Positions 42,405 to 53,900 of a stretch of 64,000 bases of DNA are shown here, piece after piece. The stretch's first letter is position 1; every line of letters starts with the position of its first letter. Both the position numbers and the translations under genes were made by a program. Origin of the DNA: Elysia chlorotica (Eukaryota > Mollusca > Gastropoda > Plakobranchidae); contig RQTK01000204.1 in assembly GCA_003991915.1 (NCBI GenBank), positions 133,334-197,333 of the forward strand, read 5' to 3'. The notes under the pieces are model-generated. The model was not told where the DNA came from. It did not search any database and saw only the letters and a list, made by a program, of their open reading frames with translations.

Positions 42405-45400
42405 ATCATTGTGATTATGATCAGTATTATTATAAATATCTTTCTTTTTTTTTAAATCAGGCTATATTCTTTTAATAAAATGTTCAATAAATGTTGTTAG
42501 TTTACTAGAAAATGAATTTGAGCATAAGTAATAGAGCCCAGATAGTATACAGTATATGTATTAATGATTTTTTTTTTAATTTGCATATATCAAATACAAA
42601 AGTTGTGAATAAGTCATGTCCTTGCCCTCATTGCAACATATGTTATTCTACCTAGGATCTGTGGTGCTCAAATCTGCAATTAAATTGATTGCGCATGGTA
42701 AAGAGTCTAGCATGATTGTGAAGTCTTGTCTGTATGATTGTACATGTATGTCTTTGTGAAATTAATCAACAATAATTTGCAAATCAGTCTTTTTTTTGTT
42801 TCTCTAATAAGTTTTATATATCAATAAATGAATCGCTTTCATTGTTTGTGATGGCTTCTGAAATTTGCAAGGAGATCCACATTAGGAAGGGCAACTAGGC
42901 AATCATAAGAGTCAGACATGGTCAGAACAGGAATTCTTTGTTAATAAATCACTTACGAGTATCTCATCATAAATCCTGCTATTTTTAATGCTACTTTTGA
43001 ATTATTGTAATTCAAGTAAATCATGGTAGTTCAGTGTTAGTTTAAAATATCATTTGTGGTTTCCACATAGAGATGGATCAGGCTGGAATTTTTATATTTT
43101 CTTTTCATATTTTTGCAGAGCGATGTTGTATCTAGCTTTTCTTTTTACATTATTTTGGCAGCTTTGTTTGAGATAATTTGTCTGGTTTTTTTTTTGCACA
43201 TCAGATTCAGAAGACTTTTAGCTTTCCGAATATATCATTCAAAATATTCAATCTTAAATAATTTAGATTTTGGCTTTTTCCTTAATTTCAGCATTAAAAT
43301 ACATTTTCTTTGCCTTTAAACAGATTTAGTAATTGGAATGATAGATGGTTTCATTTGATTTTCACCTTGAAATTTGACAGCATTTTTTTCCAGCTTGTGC
43401 TCAAATCTGTGTAGATTCAGTGGATAAGCTTTGCCAACTTTTGCTGTTTTCTTACAAAGTATTAGCTAGATATCTTTAGATGAACCTGCTTTTATTATAG
43501 GTAGCTTAAGTGCCTTATTTTTATCGTCATACATACTTTGGTTGCCATTGCATTTTTATTTAGTAACTTTTGAAAACGACTACAAAATATTTAGAATCCC
43601 TAATTTTAAAGGGAACTAGACATCAACCATCATCTGTAACTGTAAGATGTAATATGTTTATCTTTTTAGGTTTTTATATAATTCAACTTTGCCATATGAT
43701 GTGGCTTTGAATACAGCCATTGGATAGTATGTAAACTCATAAGTAAATTTTATCTTATGATTCTTTTTCACTTTTTGGTAATAGGCTAACGTGTAATGAA
43801 GAAATTTTAGCTTTCCTTCATGTTTTTATAGCCATTCCAAAAATTAAATCTTGTGAGAATTCAATACATATTTTACTTAAAGCAATAATAGTCTTCAAAA
43901 GAGGCACACGATAATGATGATCTTTGACTATTGGAAAAATAAAAGTTAAATCTCAGCATTAATAGATATTTCATGGCAATTTAATCTGTACTCCAAAAAA
44001 AAAAGCCATTCTTATATTACTGAAAGCTATAAATTTGTAGCTCTCAAGCTAATTTGCAGAAATGTATCCATTGTGTTATTTATTTATTTTTTTTTTTGTT
44101 TAGGTGTGTTTGTTTGTTATATATAAAATCAAACTGTTCTTGAAAGATGAACCAGATTTGCAGAATTCATAAAACATGTTATCTCTTGAAAATCGTTTAT
44201 TAACCGTACAAGTTTTAACACATCTGTTTTATTTTATTTGTGTACAGCCTCAGTAACAGCAGATGCAGCAAAAACATTGGGTAAAACTAAGGAAAAGAAA
44301 AAAGATAAAGGAAAGTCGTCCATTCATGAGGCAGAGGTAAGTTTTGTTGTCCACGTGTAAACCAATATTTGAATAGTAAGAGTTCCTCTCTGAGGCACAG
44401 CTGTTATCACCGTAGACAATGAGTTAAAGTTGCTGTGCACTGCTTTCTCCACAGCGCTGATGCTTCTAACATTACTGAGGAATTAAATGGATCATGTACA
44501 TAGTTATTTTTTAGCCTATTCTGTATACGCTGGAATTTGTATTATTAAACAATGTTTGTGTGTCTTTTCCCTTAATGAGACTAATGGTTGGGGGCACTTA
44601 AAGGCTACAGAAATTACCCAGAGAGACATTTTTTCCTGAATGTGGAACAAGCAGACAATTTTTGTGCTATGTCTCAAAGCATTAAACATCATTTAGTGTT
44701 TTTCATCCTTAAAATAGCACATTTTTTCAGTTTGTTAATGCTCGGAGGTATAAAGTAAAGTTAAACCTCTTAACAATGATGATGATGATAAAACTAAATA
44801 TTAACAACATTGACAAGTCAACCATGATAATAAAGTTGTATGTTAACACAATGATACAGAAAGATTTATATATTATTCGCAAACGTTTCCTTTAAGGTAC
44901 TCATTTAAGTATGTTTTTCTTCCATAAAATATCACATCTGATTTTTGTCCACAATCACACTTCTTTTACTGCTATGATTCCAGTTACATGAATTTGTGGT
45001 GAGAATTATTTTGAGCACAGATATATTTCTATTACTATCTTTTGGCTTGGTTTTGCCATTTGTTGTGTGTTCATTTATAATATATCCTGTCTTAGTAAAA
45101 GTGAGGTTTGAAAATTGCATTTTTATCACAAAGAGTAACTAGACTTTGCTTATGCATACTGATCAGTGATTGGTATTAGAAAATAATATTGGTCAGATTA
45201 ACTTCACTACTATGTTTCTTAGATTTGGATGAACCATACCAGCTGTAAAGTTGTATACTTTTTATTTATGGGATAAAACTATTAAATATTTTCACCCAAA
45301 ACACATTACTTACTGAAAATATTGAAAGATTTATTCTTGGGCATGATTATTCTGGATATTATGAGTTTTAATTATCCCAAGACAAGGCCACTTATCAATG

Positions 45401-47943
45401 TTAGAGTATGTTTTCCTTTTTAAGAGTTTGGCTTACACAATATTGCTTAACAACAACAAAAACCTAACACTAAGACTAGAAAAAGCAACTTATGGGCCCA
45501 AAGTTTGTGGGATTTGTTTGCTCTTTATTTTTGAATACTGAGTGAAGCCTGCTTGAGTAACGCTGTGTAAGTTCAGGTAGAAATAATCGCTTCTTCTTGA
45601 AAGTGGTGGCAAGTTAACACAAAAGCATCAGCAAGTGAACCATCATTAGCACAGTGTATGAATCTTTTCTTTGGAACCAGTCCTTATAAGGTGTGCCTTC
45701 ATGATATTTTTGCACATGTATACAAATACAGATTTTCACTAATATAAAGAGTCGGGTGAAATAATGTAGTAATGTTATGATACACAATGTACCAAATATG
45801 TTGTTTAATGTATAGTCACTATTCGTGATCCACCCTTAACATTTATACTGCCTATTTTAAAGACTATCAAATATTCAAAAGGGTCAACTTGTACCTATAT
45901 CGGAAATTTTGTTTTGGTGTTTGTTTGTTTTTGTCAACAAATATTATAGGCATAGGCATAATATTTTAAAGTGAAAATTTAAATGACTGAATAATAATGA
46001 CTTGTTACTTTGTCTCATCAATTTGATTCAATACATGTATAATTAAAAGAAGCAAAATATTTAGTAATTTTTTTCCCCCTTTCATACTTATTAGAAGTAA
46101 TTGATATTGTGAAAATGTCTGAAAAGGAGTCATAATTTTCGTACTGTAAAATAGTTTATATTTAAAAAAAAAACAGGATTCTGCAGTTGTTTTGAGATAG
46201 TTTCTTGTTTTGCAGCTTTTTTTACATACTGATGCTGCATATGAGGGAAGAGTGAGAAAATTTATCTAATTAATAATATTGGTAAATTTAGAAGGGAGAC
46301 ATGAAGTAAAAGATTATTTGCACTGCCTTTATTTGATACTTTGAGCTCTTGATTTTAACTTGAATTATTTGGATGAAATATGGAATAAGTGAAAATGCCT
46401 AATTAGAATGCAAGTAGTTGAGTTGGTTTAACATCCAACGTCAGCACTACATAGGCTTTATTGTAATTAGAGTAATAACACTTTTTAGCATTGTACAGCA
46501 GTTTTACAATAATTAATAAATTTAGCCTCATCAGTGTTTTCTCCATCTGCAAAGTAGATAATTTATTCCAAAGCTAAATGGTCAATATAAAACTTGCTTT
46601 TTTTTTTCAGATCATATCATTTTTGTGTTGATGCATTTGTATTCACTTTTTGTGTTGGGGAAAGTAAACAAGCAAATTTTGTTTAGTAGTGAGCCTCCTC
46701 GTAATAACTGTTTGTTTTGTTGTTTTCTTTTTTACCTTAAACTGTTAGTATGCCAACAACACCTACAGAGCAAACTTTCATGTCTAGTTCAGAAACGCTC
46801 AATTTTTTAAGCCTTTTTTTTTTTAATTTCTCTAATAACAATAAAAGACCATCAAATTATGGTCCTTAAACTAAAACTCTAGTCTGGTATCTTTTTTGTA
46901 TGGTTCAGAACATGGATGGACAAGACCAAATCAACCCTTTGTTGGAAGCTACTGACCTCATTGACGGCCATTCATGGATTGCTGGCAACAGAACACTTAT
47001 CAGTCTCAACTTGTCGCGTAAGCATTTTGTCACTGGGTTAGCAATAGCAGGATGGCATATCTCAGAGTAATGCCATTTTGACACTAGCACATCAATATCT
47101 TTAACAGAATCATCATTTGAGCTAAGAAACAAGTAACGTCTAGAGACAATTTTGATTTTGTGGCATTTAAAAATCAGAAAAAGTACTTTTTTTTCCCAAT
47201 GACTTTTATTATTTAATGAGATATATTATCTCATTTACTTTATGACGGTGTTCTTTATACTTAGCTTATTAAAATCAAATTTTAGCTTAACTTTCACTTA
47301 TCTTAACTGATTTTCAGCGTGTCAATACCATAGCTTTTCACCTCCAAATGAGTGTCTATACCAATCTATCTAGTGCAGCTTTGCCACTGTCCCAGTTTTT
47401 ATTTTAGCCTGAATTTTTTACTATTTTTGTCCTACTAAATCAAGATTTGTTTTTAATTCAATTCATTTTTGCCTGCCTGCACATCTGTGTGGAATTTTTT
47501 ATTAAGTGTAAATTTTGGGAGTATTTCCTTCAAAATCTTTTTTTTTAGGTAATAAAATTACTTTTTTAAAACTTTCTTTGTAAGAATTCAATGTTAAGTA
47601 AAAAGTAACCATTTCTTGCCATTTCACTTTCAGGTAATGCTATAAGTGAAGAAGGTCTTTCTTACCTGCTAAAGGCCATACAGTATCAGACAACTTTAAC
47701 ATTGGATAATCGTAGTGGGGGCACTGGTCTTATGAGACTTGTAGTTAATGTATGTTGCTACAGCATTTTATTTTCTTATATTTCTAAGTTTTTTATTTTT
47801 TTGTCACAATGTTTTCTCATGTCATACCTTAAACGATTTCGAATTTCTAGAAAAAAATCCTTTCTTTTAGGGAAAAAATTGTTTTTATTAAATATAAGCT
47901 GTTTTTATATATTTTTAAGTATGCTTAATGATGGTGACATTTG

Positions 47944-47996
<53 letters not shown>

Positions 47997-48428
47997 TACT
48001 AGTTATGATGATGATGATCATCATTATTATTGTATTATTATTAACATTATTTTCTAATCATTATCCTGTTCTTATTAACATTGTTATTGTATTTTTAACT
48101 GCTTTTTTAAAGAATTGATGGTTAAGTGAAGCAAGTTGTGAGAATCATACCAAAGATCTGGTGATTTTTCTTGTTTTTGAAAAAAGGCTAATCTTTAACA
48201 TGATAAACATTGATTAATTTTGAGAACAACTTTTGAAATATTGAACACATGTTTATCTTTTTACATAGCAAGTATCAGAGTGTAGAGTGTACTTACTTTG
48301 CATTCTCTTATCACCAGAAAAACAAAGTGAGACCGGATAGTGAAGTTTTCATCAAGCTTAATGACAAGATGCTTCCCAAAGATCCTTTTTATAAACCTCC
48401 CATCACACCAGAAGGAGATGCGGCATGA
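29283..48428 (+). CDS. LRRC71: LRRC71, leucine-rich repeat protein 71
   Basis: Coding exons: 29283-29373, 30192-30398, 30711-30836, 31185-31260, 31466-31540, 33679-33747, 35058-35217, 35605-35688, 36901-36990, 37728-37770, 37979-38049 (start uncertain), 38410-38491, 41408-41428, 44248-44336, 46909-47017, 47634-47749, 48318-48428. They total 1620 nt in one frame: 539 residues plus TGA, close to the 559 of human LRRC71. Recognition rests on EPYKCIGNFLADFTELC with VVTRPKPP near residue 35, FKPSVQVEL then EIYVRGWKID (about 115-145), leucine-rich repeats LxxLxLxxNxI at about 145-300, EVVERRRL (about 308), a Lys/Glu-rich linker at 330-430, NPLLEATDLIDG with another LRR (about 440-475), and KMLPKDP near the end. 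LRRC71 is linked to motile cilia and axonemes in animals; no enzyme motif is present. The ATG is in context ATCAAGATGG after an acceptor near 29262, so a 5' UTR exon probably lies upstream. Confidence 0.92.
32201..32629. mobile_element. Foldback element: 102-bp inverted arms, polypurine core
   Basis: Left arm 32201-32302 (starts ATCAAAATTTCTATTTAAAA, ends TTTAGTTGTGCCA) is the reverse complement of right arm 32528-32629 with only about two mismatches. The 225-base centre (32303-32527) is almost free of T on the + strand and made of AGGAGC/GCAGGA-like units. It sits in the LRRC71 intron between 31540 and 33679. The open frames over the core (80 codons each strand) are compositional. Long terminal inverted repeats without a transposase suggest a non-autonomous foldback transposon or MITE; I cannot see a clear target-site duplication. 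Confidence 0.85.
32630..32732 (+). mobile_element. Family A SINE tail with expanded poly-C
   Basis: A run of about 20 C is followed by TGTCTTGTGTGTGGCGTCAG, GGGGCCCATCCACAATATAGCC, AGTGCTGACATTGGACGTTAAACCAACTC. Head missing; begins right at the foldback element's end. Confidence 0.75.
34380..34560. mobile_element. Possible DNA-transposon terminal relic
   Basis: TTGGACCTCGCCTATAGC... with later CCTAACGAAG and GGCCTAACAAAG resembles the terminal sequence of Tigger/pogo-type elements (TTGGACCTCGNTATAACGAA style). No transposase is visible. Intron of LRRC71. Confidence 0.3.
34640..34960 (+). mobile_element. LINE C-terminal relic
   Basis: In broken frames: QLGMSDHVITTCQQLYF, then FYLSSATESRHSG, then PHRCFKDQLKQQPIQASI. 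These follow the common end of endonuclease/RT LINE proteins (HVxRM..RLPKQLLY.EL..GkR..GAPkkRyKDqLK). It contains stops. Located in the LRRC71 intron just before the exon at 35058. Confidence 0.45.
36614..36842 (+). repeat. 229-bp duplication, copy 1
   Basis: Matches 39411-39639 base for base at offset 2797 with no indel and a single mismatch (C versus T in TTCTAC/TTTGG). Copy 1 ends 58 bases before an LRRC71 exon. Confidence 0.95.
39411..39639 (+). repeat. 229-bp duplication, copy 2
   Basis: Partner of 36614-36842, located two exons further on in the 5.7-kb LRRC71 intron. No obvious terminal inverted repeats. Confidence 0.95.
41012..41049. repeat. (TTG)n microsatellite
   Basis: Twelve TTG units. 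Confidence 0.95.
41408..41428 (+). CDS. LRRC71: Candidate 21-nt microexon of LRRC71
   Basis: A strong acceptor (TTCACTTTTCCAG) is followed by 21 nt and a fair donor GGAG|GTTAAA. Entry and exit phases are both 1, so inclusion adds seven residues (ETRGTRG) to the charged linker without shifting frame, and skipping is also in frame. It sits in a 5.7-kb intron between exons ending 38491 and starting 44248. Confidence 0.5.
42149..42403. repeat. (ATT)n-(TTG)n compound microsatellite
   Basis: ATT array 42149-42194, mixed ATT/GTT to 42258, then TTG blocks 42260-42345 and 42350-42403 split by GCTGTTGCTATC-like sequence. Confidence 0.95.
46412..46465 (-). mobile_element. Family A SINE 3' tail fragment, inverted
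   Basis: TTGAGTTGGTTTAACATCCAACGTCAGCACTACATAGGC is the complement of the family A 3' end. Tail only. Confidence 0.6.
47945..47995. repeat. (ATT)n microsatellite
   Basis: About 16 TTA units, just after the LRRC71 exon ending 47749. Confidence 0.95.
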
Positions 48429-49930
48429 GTGTGAACATGATCCTGATTTGTGAGGGTGAGATTTATTTTTACTATCATAATGACATGAAAAGGGCTTATG
48501 GATATTCCATCAAAATAGAGAAGTTGGGTGTGAGCAGTGATAATAATATGATATACAATAATTTTAAGCTTTACCAATATGGAGCTTTTTTTAAAAACTT
48601 TTATTATTGCTATTTTATTTTTTTTTAATTCACCCTGATTTTTTTCCAAGGTAATCAAATTTATTTTGTCGAGAACTTTATGCACTAAATGACTTCATGC
48701 GCAAAGGTTGGAAAAATATATTACTTACTTACCCTATTCTATGAAGTTTTCTGGTCACCTTGAAAAGATTTTTTTCAGTATGATTTAAAACAAATCCAAC
48801 AAAAGCTTGTATATATTATTGTACTTTTTTTAAAAAGGTTGTGAAGCTTGTTATTATGACCAATTTGTTCTGCTGGACAATTTTTAATGCATTGTTAGAT
48901 TTTCAGTTGCCAAGGGTAAAAGATAAAGTTGCAAGTTTCTGAATCCAAAAGCCCAGAACTGGCAACCAAAACATATTAAGGATGTGAGCATTTTTTTAAT
49001 TACAAATTTGTTTCTTCCTCTTGCCAGATTTTACGTAAATATGTAGAATTTTTGTGTTCATTTTTATAAAACATTTTGTATGTTTTTCATTCTAATGGGT
49101 GTATACCAGATTTTGTATGCTTCTATTTCTTTCCTCCACAGCTGACTACTATCATATTAGATATCAGTGATACTCAACTTTGAGAAAAACTCCTGATATC
49201 CATCGGTACAACCTATATGAATGGTGTATTATGGTATGATGCATGCGTTGAGAGAGTGAGAGGGTGGGAGAGAAAGGGAGCAGAAATATGTAAATTGTCA
49301 AGCATAACAAAAAAGCATTAGGTTTATTTAAACATTGCTTGGGTTTCCAAAATGGGTTTAATTTGTAATGTTTTGATCTCTGTGTTGTACTTTATTCTTA
49401 AGTTTAAAAAAAAAGTCATAGTAAAAAATTCCCTTTTATTTGTAGGGGTTTTGCAATTAAAAACATGCTGGGTTTTTTTCTGCAAAATATTATCCATGGC
49501 ATTTAATATTATGTATTTAATTTTTTTTTATGTATAGTTGAAATATAAAAACATTAGTGAAGTGCAAAAAACATTTTCTTGAAATGAAATATTTGAAAAT
49601 TATGTTCCTGTGTGAATGAAAATTAGCTTCAACTTTAGCCATTAAAATTTAAACACTTATTTTTATTTTGTAAAAAAAAAAAGGGGGTTCCTTAGAAGAT
49701 TCAGCCAGATATAGTCACATTTAAATGAAAGTGATTATATGCTATGGATAACAAACAAAAAAACAGTCAGACTTTGATTTGTTTCTTGATCACAATTTTA
49801 TGTAAAAAAAAAAAAAGATCTATAGCAAATGTCTCCAATAAATTGTAAATCGCTTGATGTATGTCAAAACCTCATTTGTACTGAACCGTATCACCCTGCA
49901 TCCTCATTAAATAAAAATCATGATATCCAA
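48429..49930 (+). other. Probable LRRC71 3' UTR
   Basis: AT-rich sequence from the stop codon to the AATAAA pair at 49837/49910. Short open frames here (98 codons minus, 67 and 61 plus) have AT-driven composition and no family likeness. Confidence 0.45.
49837..49915 (+). terminator. Candidate LRRC71 poly(A) signals
   Basis: AATAAA at 49837-49842 and again at 49910-49915, about 1.4-1.5 kb after the LRRC71 stop. The second is followed by a T/GT-rich stretch, as expected downstream of a cleavage site. This implies a 3' UTR of about 1.5 kb. Confidence 0.4.
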
Positions 49931-50779
49931 TAGACTTGATTTGGATTTGTTTCTTTATTAATTGGGTTGAACTACATCGAGATCTTTTGAGAATTGCTTA
50001 GGAGAAAAACTGCTTTAAAAAATTTCCTGCTTTACACTGGATTCAGTGAAGTTTTCTTTTTCCTTATAAAATAATTCAGTGCCATCTTTCAGATTATACA
50101 TTTAAAAAAAGAAAGATTAAAAATAAATTCCTCTTTTGGCCATATGTTGCAAAAATATTTAAATATAGACCTGTGCATTTTTGTGTCAGTGGTTTATACC
50201 AATTTTACAGGAAACACTGCACATTGATATTCTAAGATCTAGGAAGTGCAGTTTTTGGCAGCACAACAACTGCATTTTTTGTGCAGAAACTGTGAAAACA
50301 TTTAGGTCTTCATTCAATAGCACAAAAAATCTTTGTTGTAGCTAAATATAGATACAATTATAGTAAACATGACTACTGCTGAACTTTGGTTCCAGAAGAA
50401 AAGTCCCACTGTAAGTAAGCTCCCGTTAATAGTCATGCTAAGGAATCTACCGAAAAATCCCTCCCTTTAAAGGGGCTCTCTTTGGGTTATTAGTTCGTTT
50501 TAATTTTCTTTTGAGGTTATTTTTTGGGTTTGTTTCTTTTTGTTCTCTTAGTTTGCTCTTGAACTTCTTTTCCTTGTGTACATTTACTCAGTCTCAGACG
50601 ATCAAGGCCTAACTAACTCCGCCCCCCCCCCCCCCCCCATCTCTTTCTATCTCTCCCTGTTGTCAGTTTCACTTCATTCATCAATGGGCTCACCAATCCC
50701 CATTACTGTATTAACTGCTGTCCCCTTCCTACTGTATTACTGCACACTGTATCACACTACTCGTTTGCATCCTTTGTCT

Positions 50780-50937
50780 AGACTGTTGCATCAGGTTTCT
50801 GACTGGCACAGCACAATGCTGTATGGGTTGCATGGCATCCCCACCGTCTTGTGTGTGGCAGCATATAAAATTGTCAGACGTCAGTCTTGGGGCCCGTCTA
50901 CAATATAGCCTCCACAGTGCTGATGTACCAACTCAAC
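50780..50937 (+). mobile_element. Family A SINE tail
   Basis: GGCATCCCCACCGTCTTGTGTGTGGCAGCATATAAAATTGTCAGACGTCAG, CTACAATATAGCC, AGTGCTGATG and CCAACTCAACTC occur in family order. The GACGTTAAA segment is shortened. Confidence 0.7.
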
Positions 50938-53900
50938 TCCTTTCTCCAAATTCACCTATTTGAAGACCCGTTAAATGCAAGCAGAAGTAATAAACTTTTA
51001 TCTACATAGTAGAAAAAAGCGGATATTCTTAAAATGCTCAAGAGATGGTCCCACTGCAGTGGGTGCTGTTGTAGGTATTCACTACTGTTATAGTACTAGT
51101 AGCATAATTTACAAAATGCTCTACTGTAATACCATAATTTACTAAAGGATCTAGGCTTTCAAAATGAGTGTATATCATCCATTGCAAAGCAAGAAGTTTA
51201 AGTAAGATCTTTGATCTTTAATGAGTTCCCAAAAGTACCTGAAAAGGTATGTTCACAGTAAAAAGTCTTCATTGTAAATGTCTAGCTATGCTAAAAATAT
51301 TTATAGAAATTCATCGCTGCCTCGCTCTGTATAAAAAAAATGACTAGGCCTAAGGATTAAGGATGGATATGGTTAATTTTTCATACACTCAATATTTAGC
51401 TTCGCTGGCAAAAGAGAAAAATGCATCCTCCATTCCTCTTACAAAAAAGTATGTCAAATATCGTAAAGGACCATAAAATAGTTGGACTGAGCCAAAACTA
51501 AGCATCTCTTTCAGACACCTAACCTAGTATTAAAACAACTTGTTATGATCATCAGATGTTTTAGATTTCAATTTGCCCATAGATTTGTTATTAAATCTGA
51601 TACTAGTCTTACTAACTCTTGGTTATAACATTCTATTACTGTGGTTTTGATTTCAGTCAAATGCTTACCCAGTTCTGATACCTCAAGTTAAAGTGTTGTG
51701 ATATTCAGATGTAAAATTATGATCAACATTTTATATACACATCACTATTTGTAGCGAAAATTATAACAACAAAAAAACACATAAAATTTATTCCAAGAGC
51801 AAATTCAGACAAGTCACAATGTTAAAGTCCTATCAGTGCACAGCGTTTACCATGGTTAACCTAGGCTAAAAAAACAAAGCTGCAGGGCCCTAACCCTAAA
51901 GGAATGAGGGTAAGTCACAAGTACTAGGTTTCTAAGCCGTTTAGGTTTGGTGAGAGAAACTAGTTTACTGCTGTTAAGACCAATCAATTTTATCTATACC
52001 ATTACCAACTATTGTGTAGTGTAAACTATGTTGTCAAGCCAATTAACGAAGTATTTCAAAACAAATTTAAAACTTCAGAACAATAAAGTTATTGCAGATT
52101 GACATTTATTATTAAGAAGAATGTGAGCAAGAGATGGACACAAATGAAACAAGTCATTAGCTATAAAAATAGACAGCAAATAGGCAGTCACTATTTACAG
52201 AACTTAGAGGCATGGAAATAGGCAGTAATTGTAATTATCATCATCATATACTGAATAACATCTTGTACATTTGTGGTAACAAAAGCTAAATAACAACAGA
52301 AGACCAATGTGGGATTTGGATTACAATAATTCTGCTGTGAACAAATCACAAATCATACTAAGGTTTTAAATGAACCCTTAAATTTGAGAATTCAGTGTTC
52401 TACAACAGAATGAACATAATCCAATATCCACATGGCAGGGAGAGGGGACAACTCTCTAGGTCCTGCCTCAACTGAAACCGGGTGATATCACAGACGAGAG
52501 TTGGTGCTGGCTAGTTGAGGGCATAGACTACAAGGGAGGCCTAGTGTCAAGTTGGGTCAAAACGCATCATATGTTGTTTAACAGTCTCTCACTCTAATTT
52601 GTAAGTATTGGCCTAGCCCACACTCAGAGAAGCTCTTATATCAAAATATGGTAAATTCAAAATCTGTTCTTCCTTTACATCATCATCATCAAAGAACACA
52701 CAAATGAAGGAACTACAGTCACACTGACACCCAGCTGCATGTCATTACCAATCACTTGAGGCATTCAGCTCTTTTAATGCATAAAAAAAAACATTTTAGT
52801 CTTTGTTTACTCGTAGAATGTTTTAATCAATACAAATACTTGGTCAAAATGTTTTACTTTGATTCCTAACTGACTTTACTCTTGGCAGCATAAAAATAAA
52901 TATTGCATGCTTACAAAGGTTTACTCAGGTATAGATCCTATAATCAAAGATAAATCTACATTTTGTTTTAAAAGCAAGCAAACTTGTCAACAAAATATTA
53001 GCTTTAACCTCTAATGGAAAAATAAACTATATCTTTTAAACAAATTTCTATGAAAGAAAAACTCAACAGTGAAAAAATCCCCATGAAATCATTACAAAAG
53101 AAATCATCATGATTAATAAATCTTTGGAAAATAAAATTATCTAGAATGATTAATAATCTTGAAAAAGAGCCTATTAAGTTTCAACGAAAAATAAAAATAG
53201 CATGTATAGAGAAAAAAATTGCATATATTATTTATGAACTTTATGATGAATTAGTTTCTAGATCGTTTACATTGTGCAACATTGAAACAATATTTTATAC
53301 CTTATAATCATTCCAACAACACAATATATTGACAGATAATGAAGTAAATAACTGGAGTATATATACTACAATCATTGCTGGCTCAAGGCTGGAGTATGGA
53401 AACCTTATAGATATGCCAAATTCAAACCTATTAGCCATGTTTGTCTCCTATGTAAATTGCAGCATTATACAGTTGCATGCTAAAATACTTTTTAATAATT
53501 ATTTCAATGTGTATCTGTGGGAGAAAACATAAATTACACAATTACATCATGTCTCATAACATTGAAAATAGTGTAATTTTAGGTTATCCCTTCTGGGGGT
53601 TCAAGATTAAAGACTTTTTACAATACAGGATTTCTGAAGTACCGTTCAAGTTAAAAATTGTTTCATCAAATGTTGGGGAAGAGAGAACAAATCGCAAACC
53701 TTAGTTAATAAATCTACATAGCCTGTGAGTATATAGCTGTCTTTTGTTTTTAACTTGCATTTAAAAAAGGTGACGCAAGTTATAGTTAACCAAACCAAAA
53801 CATGCTTCACTTATTATGTGTCTTTGATAGAATACTGTTTTAGGAGTTACAAAAATACAAGGTCGTTAATTTTCTTTTTGTGTTTCACGTATACTCATAG

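Larger units (their letters stand above)
38492..44247 (+). other. Largest LRRC71 intron
   Basis: 5.7 kb, AT-rich, holding the second 229-bp copy, a (TTG)n array (41012-41049), a candidate 21-nt microexon (41408-41428) and compound ATT/TTG arrays (42149-42403). Nothing else recognised. The next intron (44337-46908) shows only a SINE tail at about 46412-46465. Confidence 0.6.
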